DNA of 64,000 nucleotides, taken from positions 1,116,001 through 1,180,000 of the forward strand of contig NZ_CP058627.1 in NCBI RefSeq assembly GCF_013403565.1. The letters are read 5' to 3'. The notes beneath the pieces were generated by a model. That model saw only the letters and a program-made list of their open reading frames with translations. It ran no database searches and had not been told where the DNA came from. Shown in pieces: positions 55,249 through 63,055 of the stretch; position 1 is the first letter of the stretch, and the number at the start of each line of letters is the position of its first letter. The position numbers and the translations under genes are program-made. The DNA comes from Chitinibacter bivalviorum (GTDB taxonomy: Bacteria; Pseudomonadota; Gammaproteobacteria; Burkholderiales; Chitinibacteraceae).

Positions 55249-55935
55249 ATGGATACACTGCACGCCACAGCACGACAATTAGCCGCCGAAGCAATCAATG
55301 ACGGGCGGCCACTGGATTGGTTTGAAACGCTCTACGCCAAGGCGCAACGCTATGAGGCGATCGTTCCTTGGGCTGACCTGATACCAAATCCAAATTTAAC
55401 CGCATTATTCGACGAGCAACGCCATCGATTTACAAACATGAAGAGCGCCTTGAAAGTCGGTTGCGGCCTTGGGGACGATGCGGAATGGTTGGCTCAGCAA
55501 GGCCTCGATGTAACTGCTATTGATATCGCCAAAACCGCCATTGCCCAGTGCCTACAGCGCTTTCCTCAATCGCCCGTTCGCTATTGCGTGGCAAATCTAT
55601 TTGAAGCCCCAACAGACTGGTGCAATGCGTTTGATCTCGTGGTTGAAGCCTATACTTTGCAGGTTTTACCCGCCCAATTACGCCCAGCTGCGCTAAGCCA
55701 TATTGCGCAATGCGTAGCCAGCAATGGCTATTTACTAATCGTCGCCAGATTGAGAGAGCCCGTCGAAGCAATCGGCGCAATGCCGTGGCCACTCACTCGT
55801 GCAGAAATCGATGAAATTAAAGCGTTAGGTTTTACAGAAATCGTGGCTAACGACTTTTTCGACCAAGAAACACCGCCCGTGCGTCGCTTCAGAGGGATTT
55901 ATCAAAAAATCGACATGCAGCGCATGAGTCCGTAG
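55249..55935 (+). CDS. Class I SAM-dependent methyltransferase
   Basis: A 228-aa soluble protein. The SAM-binding motif is LKVGCGLGDDAEWLAQQGLD, followed by VTAIDIAKTAIAQC and FDLVVEAYTLQVLP (motif II/III). The overall form, with an N-terminal lid starting WFETLYAKAQ, resembles thiopurine/tellurite methyltransferase-like proteins. GGAGG lies 5 nt before the ATG. Substrate unknown; stands alone before a bidirectional terminator. Confidence 0.85.
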   Translation: MDTLHATARQLAAEAINDGRPLDWFETLYAKAQRYEAIVPWADLIPNPNLTALFDEQRHRFTNMKSALKVGCGLGDDAEWLAQQGLDVTAIDIAKTAIAQCLQRFPQSPVRYCVANLFEAPTDWCNAFDLVVEAYTLQVLPAQLRPAALSHIAQCVASNGYLLIVARLREPVEAIGAMPWPLTRAEIDEIKALGFTEIVANDFFDQETPPVRRFRGIYQKIDMQRMSP

Positions 55936-56019
55936 TGCAACTGACCCCCTCAATTTCAAATATTCGAGCAAAATTGGGCGCGGATTTCGATGGCCACTTG
56001 GCCGGCAAACCAACAAATA

Positions 56020-56045
56020 AAAAGCCCACTTTGCAGTGGGCTTTT
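56020..56045. terminator. Bidirectional terminator between the methyltransferase and ccmI genes
   Basis: AAAAGCCCACT-TTGC-AGTGGGCTTTT between convergent genes, with T runs in both directions. Confidence 0.9.
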
Positions 56046-56108
56046 ATACATACAAGATGTATTTCTATCTAGACCAATACAATGAATGGTCGCATTTAAA
56101 TACCCCAA

Positions 56109-56969
56109 TTATTTCTTTTCTACTGGTGCTGAAGCGGTCTGCTCCTTCACGATACGAATTTCTTCAATCAGCCATTTTTCATCTTCCGAACCAGGCTCAA
56201 GCAAGTCCAGCAGCTTATTCCACCATGTCAACGCCGCTTCGCGATCACCCCGTTGTAGTGCTGCACTGCCAGCCAACATCAAGGCGTCGGGTTCGCTGGC
56301 GTTCATTTCCAGCGCTCTGGCCAATAATTGAGTAGGACGGCCAGCAAAGGTATTGTCTTTGACCGCGAGCGAGCCAGCGAAACGGGCAATTTCACCAGAG
56401 TCCTTTTGCACCAGCGGCCAAGCCTGCTCATAGGCTTTCACAGCGTCGTCATAACGCGCCAGCGTACGATAGCTACGCGCGAGCATTAGCCAGCCTTGAG
56501 TGTTATCGGGTTCAAGCGCCAACTTGGCCTCGAGACTTTTCACCATGCCTTCGATTTTAGCGGCATCCATGACGGCTGCGGGCGCTGCGGCCTGTCGATT
56601 CATCGGTTCGAGCGCAGCGGGGTTGCCCAGCTTGAAATACAGTAATCCCGCCATCAAGGGCAGCAACAGTCCGATAGCCACAATGGTGGCGGCACGACTG
56701 CGCGGTGCAATCTCGGCAACGGGTTTAGCGAGCCCCACTTCAGCCACTAAACGCGCCTCAGCTTCGGCAATACTGGCCTGATATTCGTTTTGGCTGAGGC
56801 GGCCGTTAGCGACATCGCTAGCCAACTCGGCCAAAATACTGTCGTGCAATTCATAACGCGCACGACGTAAATCATCGTTCTGAACGCGCTGCGCACGAAA
56901 GAGCGGAAACAACAAAACAAGTAAACTAAGGGCCACCAAGACGGCGCAAATCAGCGCAAAGTTATTCAT
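56109..56969 (-). CDS. ccmI: Cytochrome c biogenesis protein CcmI (CycH)
   Basis: Periplasmic TPR protein that holds apocytochrome c for haem ligation. Two membrane helices (about 4-22 and 93-112) flank a cytoplasmic loop with YELHDSILAELASDVANGRLS; after the second helix come TPR repeats (GWLMLARSYRTLARYDDAVKAYE). ATG at 56969 (MNNFALICAV) overlaps the ccmH stop by 8 bp; the long upstream extension to 57110 lies in ccmH. 286 aa. Last gene of the ccm operon. Confidence 0.92.
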   Translation of the reverse strand: MNNFALICAVLVALSLLVLLFPLFRAQRVQNDDLRRARYELHDSILAELASDVANGRLSQNEYQASIAEAEARLVAEVGLAKPVAEIAPRSRAATIVAIGLLLPLMAGLLYFKLGNPAALEPMNRQAAAPAAVMDAAKIEGMVKSLEAKLALEPDNTQGWLMLARSYRTLARYDDAVKAYEQAWPLVQKDSGEIARFAGSLAVKDNTFAGRPTQLLARALEMNASEPDALMLAGSAALQRGDREAALTWWNKLLDLLEPGSEDEKWLIEEIRIVKEQTASAPVEKK

Positions 56970-57459
56970 CTTTTTTATCCTCAAACTCGCGCTGTAATTG
57001 TGCCAAGGTTGGCAATGCTGCATCTGGCGGCGTAGAAGAACCAGATACATCAGCATGTATATCGCCACGATCCTTTTTGCGCAAGTTATGCAACAATATA
57101 CCCACACCAAGCAACATCAACAGCAAAGGCCCTAGCCACAACAATAGAGTCCGCGCATTCCACGGCGGGCGATAAGTCACAAAGTCGCCATAACGATCGG
57201 TGAGGTACTGAATAATCTGACGATCAGTTTTCCCGGCACTAATTTGCTCGCGCACCTCGCGACGCAAATCCTCTGCCAATGGCGCACGCGAGCTGGCGAG
57301 GCTTTCGTTTTGGCAAACCAGGCAACGCAATTCGGCGGATAAGGCCACTAGGCGCGCTTCGACAGCGACATTACTGGCCGCTGGCGAGGTTTTGGCCTGC
57401 GCCACGGGCAGACACATCAACAGCAGCGCAAAAATCGGAGCAAGGTAATTGCGCATCAC
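56962..57459 (-). CDS. ccmH: Cytochrome c-type biogenesis protein CcmH (CycL)
   Basis: Thiol protein that reduces apocytochrome CXXCH cysteines. Signal peptide to about residue 22, the redox motif LRCLVCQNESLASS, then DLRREVREQISAGKTDRQI and YGDFVTYRPP, and one C-terminal membrane helix (LLLWLGPLLLMLLGVGILLH). 165 aa. The start overlaps the stop of ccmG by 4 nt. Confidence 0.96.
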   Translation of the reverse strand: MMRNYLAPIFALLLMCLPVAQAKTSPAASNVAVEARLVALSAELRCLVCQNESLASSRAPLAEDLRREVREQISAGKTDRQIIQYLTDRYGDFVTYRPPWNARTLLLWLGPLLLMLLGVGILLHNLRKKDRGDIHADVSGSSTPPDAALPTLAQLQREFEDKKDE

Positions 57460-58001
57460 TTCACCCCCGCCTGATTTCGACGAGCCTGCTGCAAAGCGGG
57501 CATGATTTTGTCGGCAAAAACGTCGTCACTCACTGGCCCAGTATGTTTCAAAACAATCGTGCCTTGAGCATCAATCACAAAGGTTTCCGGCACGCCATAC
57601 ACGCCAAAATCGATCCCCACTCGACCATCGCGATCAGCGATCACAACCGTATAAGGGTTGCCGCGCGCCGCCAGCCATTTTTGGCTATCGTCATCGCTAT
57701 CCTTGTAGGCCATACCGACCAGAGGTACACCTAGCTTACTTTGCCAGCGGTTCAATACCGGATGCTCAACCACACATGCGGAGCACCATGATGCCCAGAC
57801 ATTGAGCACCCACGGTTGCCCCAATAGCGATTTGGCGTGAAATTTTTCCCCACGTTTGCTCGCTTCAAGGCGATCGAGCGTAAACACAGGGGCTGGTTTT
57901 CCAATCAAAGGCGATGGAATATCACGCGGATTTAAGCGCAAACCGTAGGACAATAAGCCTGCGAGCGCGACAAAAATAATCAGAGGCAAGTAGCGTTTCA
58001 T
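57456..58001 (-). CDS. ccmG: Thiol:disulfide oxidoreductase CcmG/DsbE
   Basis: Membrane-anchored periplasmic thioredoxin that supplies reductant for cytochrome c assembly. N-terminal anchor (about 3-20), GKPAPVFTLDRL, active site NVWASWCSACVVEHP and GVPETFVID with the cis-Pro region. The active site is WCSAC where WCPTC/WCVPC types are more usual. 181 aa. Overlaps ccmF and ccmH by 4 nt each. Confidence 0.95.
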   Translation of the reverse strand: MKRYLPLIIFVALAGLLSYGLRLNPRDIPSPLIGKPAPVFTLDRLEASKRGEKFHAKSLLGQPWVLNVWASWCSACVVEHPVLNRWQSKLGVPLVGMAYKDSDDDSQKWLAARGNPYTVVIADRDGRVGIDFGVYGVPETFVIDAQGTIVLKHTGPVSDDVFADKIMPALQQARRNQAGVK

Positions 58002-59980
58002 ACTGCCACCTCTGCCTGTTTTTGTTGGCGCGACAATCGATAGCGTCGATCACTCAGCGCCAGCGTGCCCCCCAAAGCCATCAAAATACAGCCGTACCAA
58101 ATCCAGCCCACCAAGGGTTTGTAATGCGCACGAATCACCCACGCACCGGTAAATGGGTTCGCCTCGATTGGCTCGCCCAGCGAGACATACACATCGTAAA
58201 ACGGCGAATGGTGAATCGCGGCCTCAGTCATCGGCATATTGCTGGAGAAATACTGGCGTTTTTCAGGATGCAAAACACTTACCGCTTGGCCATCTTTGAG
58301 CAAACTAAGATTACCTTTAAGCGCAGCAAAATTGCTTGCCCGTTCAGGCGTTATGCCATCAAAGCGTAAGGTATAGCCACCTACTGCCAAGGTATCGCCA
58401 TGATTCATTTTGACGTCGTCTTCGTGCTCATAGCTCGACACCACGGTCACACCGGCGACAAACACGGCCACACCCAAATGCGCCAGATGCATGCCGGTAA
58501 ACGAGGCAGGCAAGGCAAACGGCGCACGCCAAAACGCAAGGCCTTTACTCATCACCAAACGCAATCGGCTCAACCAATCGAGCGCCGCAGTCAACGCCAC
58601 CCAGATCGCAATACCCAAGGCCACGGCCACACCCCAGCGCCAACTGCTGCTCCATAAAAATGGTGCAACTATCCCAAGCGCGATTGCGGCCACCGCTGGC
58701 CAGCGTAAAGCAGTCACAATTTCGCTCGGCGCGTGTTGCTTCCAACGTATCGTGCCAGCCATACCCACCATAATCAGCATCGGTAACATCAGCGGTACAA
58801 ACACCGAGTTAAAGTACGGTGGGCCTACCGATAATTTGCCCAAACCCAGCGCATCAATCAGCAGCGGATATAAAGTCCCCAGCATGACCGTCGCACATGC
58901 CACGGTGAATAACACATTATTGGCCAGCAACAATGTTTCGCGCGAACACCAGCCAAACGCGCCACCACCTTCCATCTTGGGCGCGCGCCAGGCGTACAAG
59001 GCCAGCGATGAGCCGATCACAATGCACAAGAAAATCAGAATAAACATGCCGCGCGTTGGATCTGTCGCAAACGCATGCACGGAGGTCAGCACGCCAGATC
59101 GCACCAGGAATGTGCCGAGCAAAGATAAGGAAAAGGTCGTAATCGCTAACAGTACCGTCCAATGCTTAAACGCATTGCGTTTCTCGGCGACCGCCAGCGA
59201 GTGAATCAGGGCCGTACCGGCCAGCCACGGCATAAATGATGCATTTTCAACTGGATCCCAAAACCACCAGCCGCCCCAACCGAGCTCGTAATACGCCCAT
59301 GCGCTACCGAGCATAATCCCCAAGGTCAGCGACACCCACGCCGCCGCCGTCCACGGCCGACTCCAACGCGCCCACGCGGCATCCAGTCGCCCGGTCAATA
59401 ACGCGGCAATGGCAAAAGCAAACGCCACCGAAAAGCCGACATAGCCCATATACAGCAGCGGCGGATGAAACACCAAACCTGGATCTTGTAGTAGCGGATT
59501 GAGGTCATTGCCATCGGGTGCGGCAGGCAGTAAGCGGGTAAACGGACTGGAGGTCAGTAAAATAAATAAGTGCAAACCCAGCGAAACAAAGCCCAACACG
59601 CCCAGCACCAAAGCACGTACAGTCAGTGGCAAACTCCGCCCCAGCACCGCCACCGCAGCGGTCCAACCCGATAGCATCAGCACCCACAGCAACAGCGAGC
59701 CTTCATGCCCGCCCCATACGGCGGCAAATTTATATAAATCGGGGAGCAGTCGATTCGATTGCTTGGCGATATAGATCAGCGAAAAGTCATCCTGCAAAAA
59801 TGCGGTCGCCAACAGGCCAAACGACGCCAGTAGCAACAATAATTGCAGCACCGCGGCAGGCCGAGTAATCCGCATCAAGGCGCTATTTTGCATTTGCCCG
59901 CCAGCAATACCGCAAGCTGCCAACACCAGAGCCACCAAGGCGGAGAGAATCAACGTAAATAAACCGAGTTCACCAATCAT
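57998..59980 (-). CDS. ccmF: Cytochrome c haem lyase subunit CcmF
   Basis: Haem ligation protein with many membrane helices. The WWD haem-handling motif is GWGGWWFWDPVENASFMPWL; other marks are WGGHEGSLLLW and the C-terminal periplasmic domain ending in a final helix and a basic tail. 660 aa, normal. Follows ccmE with a 132-bp gap in which I see no gene. Confidence 0.97.
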   Translation of the reverse strand: MIGELGLFTLILSALVALVLAACGIAGGQMQNSALMRITRPAAVLQLLLLLASFGLLATAFLQDDFSLIYIAKQSNRLLPDLYKFAAVWGGHEGSLLLWVLMLSGWTAAVAVLGRSLPLTVRALVLGVLGFVSLGLHLFILLTSSPFTRLLPAAPDGNDLNPLLQDPGLVFHPPLLYMGYVGFSVAFAFAIAALLTGRLDAAWARWSRPWTAAAWVSLTLGIMLGSAWAYYELGWGGWWFWDPVENASFMPWLAGTALIHSLAVAEKRNAFKHWTVLLAITTFSLSLLGTFLVRSGVLTSVHAFATDPTRGMFILIFLCIVIGSSLALYAWRAPKMEGGGAFGWCSRETLLLANNVLFTVACATVMLGTLYPLLIDALGLGKLSVGPPYFNSVFVPLMLPMLIMVGMAGTIRWKQHAPSEIVTALRWPAVAAIALGIVAPFLWSSSWRWGVAVALGIAIWVALTAALDWLSRLRLVMSKGLAFWRAPFALPASFTGMHLAHLGVAVFVAGVTVVSSYEHEDDVKMNHGDTLAVGGYTLRFDGITPERASNFAALKGNLSLLKDGQAVSVLHPEKRQYFSSNMPMTEAAIHHSPFYDVYVSLGEPIEANPFTGAWVIRAHYKPLVGWIWYGCILMALGGTLALSDRRYRLSRQQKQAEVAV

Positions 59981-60112
59981 TACTTACCCTTCTGCAACAC
60001 CATTTTTACCAGCGCTCGCACTGCACTGGCCTTCGGTGTGAGGCTAAAACCAAAATTACCAACGTCGCAGTGCGCCCAATTTAGGATCGGCACTGCCCAG
60101 ACTTGCCCAGAG

Positions 60113-60562
60113 CTATTTGGCCGCAGACTTCTCCGCCGCTCGCTGATGCGCCTTATTCACGGCGTCTTGGGCTTCGGGCGGCATGTAATTTTCATCATGC
60201 TTGGCCAGCACTTCGCTGGCGGTAAACACTTGCCCATCCCAACTACCCTGCGCCACGACGCCTTTGCCTTCTTTAAATAAATCCGGCAATAAGCCTTTAT
60301 ATTTCACGGCAATGGTTTTATCGGTGTCGGTCACGGCAAACTGCATCGTCACCCCATCATCCCCGCGCAGCAGCGTATTTTTGGCGACCATGCCACCAAT
60401 CCGGAAAGCGCGCCCTTGAGGGGCTTCACCGGCCAAAACTTGCGTGGGGCTATAAAAGAAAACCAAATTTTCGCGAAATGCATTAACGACAAAAAAAGCC
60501 ACCAGCGCTAACGTCATCAGCGCACCACCGACCCAGAGCATACGTTTACGACGAGGGGTCAT
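60113..60562 (-). CDS. ccmE: Haem chaperone CcmE
   Basis: Binds haem covalently on the periplasmic side. N-terminal anchor (about 9-28), then FFYSPTQVLAGEAP, FRIGGMVAKNTL, YKGLLPDLFKEGKGVVAQG and the haem-binding His of VLAKHDENYMPPE. ATG at 60562 (MTPRRKRML) is the natural start; the earlier reading from 60610 lies in ccmD. 149 aa. Confidence 0.96.
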   Translation of the reverse strand: MTPRRKRMLWVGGALMTLALVAFFVVNAFRENLVFFYSPTQVLAGEAPQGRAFRIGGMVAKNTLLRGDDGVTMQFAVTDTDKTIAVKYKGLLPDLFKEGKGVVAQGSWDGQVFTASEVLAKHDENYMPPEAQDAVNKAHQRAAEKSAAK

Positions 60563-60765
60563 GATTGGCCGTCCTTCGCTTTCAGTGCTTGCAGCATCTG
60601 GGTGCGACACAATTGTTGCAATACGCTTTGTCGCGCACTGCGCAGTAATACCCCCTCAATGCATAGACTCAGAAAGCATACAAAAAAAGAACCCCAGACA
60701 TATACCCCATAGCCGCCCATTGCAAAAAACTGCGACCAGCTCTGCCAATAAATAGCCCAATCCAT
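60559..60765 (-). CDS. ccmD: Haem exporter protein CcmD
   Basis: Small membrane subunit that helps release CcmE-haem. One membrane helix after MGGYGVYVWGSFF, the CcmD signature, and a basic C-terminal helix. 68 aa from the ATG at 60765, which has AAGGAG at 5 nt; the ATG at 60768 is too close. Overlaps ccmC and ccmE by a few bases. Confidence 0.9.
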   Translation of the reverse strand: MDWAIYWQSWSQFFAMGGYGVYVWGSFFVCFLSLCIEGVLLRSARQSVLQQLCRTQMLQALKAKDGQS

Positions 60766-61535
60766 CATGACTCCTTCGCCGCTACTTCGGTCAATTCCTG
60801 CACCCAACGGGTATTGGCCTCACGCTGCAAGATCAAAACGCGCACGCGTCGCAAGGTCATCGCGATCGCATACATCCACGCCGCCAAACCCATTAACAAC
60901 ATCGCCAACAACATGACACTAGCCATACTGCTGCCTCGGCTACTCACCGAAGCACCTTGGTGCAGCGTATTCCACCAGTAAACCGAAAAATAAATCACGG
61001 GCACATTAAACACCCCGACCAGAGACAAAATCGAACCCGCTTGATCGGCGCGATCAGGGTCATCAATGCTGCGCGTGAGGGCAATAAAACCCAAATAAAG
61101 AAAAAACAGCAGCAACATCGACGTTAAACGCGCATCCCACACCCACCATGTACCCCACATGGGTTTGCCCCACAGCGAACCAGTGAGCAGTGACATCAGT
61201 GCCATCCACGCGCCCGTAGGCGCAAGCGCCTGCGCCATCAGTGCCGAGAGCCGTGTTTTCCACACCAAATGAATCACCGACCAAAATGCCATCACGACAT
61301 AAATAAACATCGCCATCCAGCTCGTGGGCACGTGCAGATAAATAATCCGATACCCATCGCCTTGCTGTGCATCACTCGGCGCAATGGCAAAACCTATCCA
61401 TAAACCAGCCAGCGCCAAAACCAGCGCCAATGCGCTAAACCATGGAATAGCTCGCCCTGCGAGCGGGTAAAACGTACTCGGTGCGGAAAAATGAAACCAG
61501 TGCCGACTCGATCGGGCACTTGTTGGTGTCTGCAT
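60765..61535 (-). CDS. ccmC: Haem exporter permease CcmC
   Basis: Delivers haem to CcmE. Six membrane helices and the WWD motif GTWWVWDARLTSML; YLHVPTSWMAMFIYV and VPVIYFSVYWWNTLHQG carry the haem-ligating histidines. 256 aa with a slightly long N-terminus (about 25 polar residues). 15 bp after ccmB. Confidence 0.96.
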   Translation of the reverse strand: MQTPTSARSSRHWFHFSAPSTFYPLAGRAIPWFSALALVLALAGLWIGFAIAPSDAQQGDGYRIIYLHVPTSWMAMFIYVVMAFWSVIHLVWKTRLSALMAQALAPTGAWMALMSLLTGSLWGKPMWGTWWVWDARLTSMLLLFFLYLGFIALTRSIDDPDRADQAGSILSLVGVFNVPVIYFSVYWWNTLHQGASVSSRGSSMASVMLLAMLLMGLAAWMYAIAMTLRRVRVLILQREANTRWVQELTEVAAKES

Positions 61536-61550
61536 ACCTAATATCCCAAA

Positions 61551-62225
61551 TTACTCAATGGCCAAGCGCAAAGCACGCGCTGCCAGCCAAGGCGAACAAA
61601 ACACGGATGCGCACATCATCGCAGCCAACAATGACAACTCTGCCATTCCTGATTGCCCCGCCGCCACTGCGGCCACCGCACCACTACCAAAAATCAACAC
61701 GGGCGCAAGCAATGGCAAAACGAGCAAAGCCAGCAACACTTCACCCTGGCGCAAACCCAAAGTGAGCGCAGCACCAACGCCACCCAATGTGGTAATAATC
61801 GGCGTACCCAGCAACAAACTGGCGAGCAACATCAGCCATTGCGCACTGGGCAAACCATATTGAATCCCGAGTAGCGGCGCAGCCAAAGCCAGCGGCACAC
61901 TACTGGCCAACCAGTGCGCGGCAAATTTGCCTGCGACCATGACGCTGACTGGAAACGGGTTTAACAGTAGCTGCTCGAGCGAGCCATCTTGCCAATCGCT
62001 TTGAAAAAGTCGCGGCAAAGCCAGCAAATTGGCCAGCAAAGCCGCCACCCACAAAACGCCTGGGCCAATTCGCAATAACCAAGCGGGCTCAGGGCCAATC
62101 GCCAAGGGAAATAAAGTCGCAACCAGCACAAAAAACATCAGCCCAACCAGCACATCGCCGCGTTGACGCCAAGCTAGCAATAAATCGCGTACGACGATGC
62201 TGCCAAAGAAGCGAATCACACTCAC
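61551..62225 (-). CDS. ccmB: Haem exporter permease CcmB
   Basis: Membrane partner of CcmA, six helices. RDLLLAWRQRGDVLVGLMFF, FQSDWQDGSLEQLLLNP and LGTPIITTLGGVGAAL are family motifs. GTG at 62225 is chosen: GGAG is 5 nt upstream and the start overlaps the ccmA stop (GTGA). 224 aa. Confidence 0.95.
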   Translation of the reverse strand: MSVIRFFGSIVVRDLLLAWRQRGDVLVGLMFFVLVATLFPLAIGPEPAWLLRIGPGVLWVAALLANLLALPRLFQSDWQDGSLEQLLLNPFPVSVMVAGKFAAHWLASSVPLALAAPLLGIQYGLPSAQWLMLLASLLLGTPIITTLGGVGAALTLGLRQGEVLLALLVLPLLAPVLIFGSGAVAAVAAGQSGMAELSLLAAMMCASVFCSPWLAARALRLAIE

Positions 62226-62842
62226 ATCGCCTCCAGCAATAAAATACGTGGTGCGGGTATCAGCTCGGGAATCTCTTGATGCGAGGTTAGCAAAGCAATA
62301 CCCCCACCAGACAAATGTTCCGCCAGCCATTGCCCCAGCTCCGCCTGCGCAGCAATATCGAGTGCGACCAAGGGCTCATCCATAATCCACAATGGTCGCG
62401 GCAATGCCAAAAATCGTGCCAAAGCGGCGCGGCGTTTTTGGCCTTGCGATAATTGCCGTACAGGCAAATCAATGCACGCGGCCAAACCAACTTTCAACAA
62501 GGCTTGCAGCGCCGCATTTTCCGACAAACCCACCCCTTGCAAACGCGCAAGCGTTAGCAAATTTTCCAGCGGGCTTAGGGTGTCTTTCAAAGCATCGCGG
62601 TGCCCCAGGTAATGCAGGTTCGCAGCAAAATCATCGCCCCAATCGGACTGACTTTTCCCCTGCCAAGACACCACGCCGCAGTGAGTGTTGGTCAATCCGG
62701 CCAAGGCTTTAAGCAGGGTGGTTTTACCTACACCATTTGGCCCCTGCACATGCAAGCACTCGCCCGCATTTAAGGCAAAAGTCAGCTCAGTAAAGAGTTG
62801 TCGCCCTCCCCGCTCCGCGGTCAGGCCCTGCACTTGCAGCAT
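62222..62842 (-). CDS. ccmA: Haem exporter ATP-binding protein CcmA
   Basis: ABC ATPase of cytochrome c maturation. Walker A VQGPNGVGKTTLLKAL, signature LSQGQKRRAALARFL, Walker B LWIMDEPLVALD, and the switch His in LLTSHQEIP. 206 aa. First gene of the ccmABCDEFGHI operon; a NarP-type palindrome lies about 80 bp upstream. Confidence 0.97.
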   Translation of the reverse strand: MLQVQGLTAERGGRQLFTELTFALNAGECLHVQGPNGVGKTTLLKALAGLTNTHCGVVSWQGKSQSDWGDDFAANLHYLGHRDALKDTLSPLENLLTLARLQGVGLSENAALQALLKVGLAACIDLPVRQLSQGQKRRAALARFLALPRPLWIMDEPLVALDIAAQAELGQWLAEHLSGGGIALLTSHQEIPELIPAPRILLLEAM

Positions 62843-62922
62843 AAAATCCTAGCAATAGATGGTGATTTTGCGGAAATGCAAGTGTACCTTGCTCAGCTTA
62901 AATTCAGTTGGGGATTAACGGA

Positions 62923-62938
62923 TACCCCTTCCGAGGTA
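62923..62938 (-). promoter_or_regulatory. 7-2-7 NarL/NarP-type operator upstream of ccmA
   Basis: TACCCCT-TC-CGAGGTA matches the 7-2-7 consensus TACYYMT-N2-AKRRGTA at 13 of 14 positions. Its TC spacer and GGTA arm are the same as in the narX-nap site at 51950. The only gene downstream in a useful direction is ccmA, 81 bp away. No clear -35/-10 was recognised. Confidence 0.6.
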
Positions 62939-63055
62939 ATCCTATCTACAACAGATGTAAGCATTGATGTTTTTCTCGCATTTCGAAATACGCAAATATA
63001 AAGATCGAACAACCATAATCGCGCCATTGCCAAGCTCCGTGATATTGCTCTTTGC

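Noticed and set aside
58491..59204. 237-aa open frame on the plus strand opposite ccmF
   Set aside because: Shadow of ccmF; composition and lack of a start signal argue against a gene.
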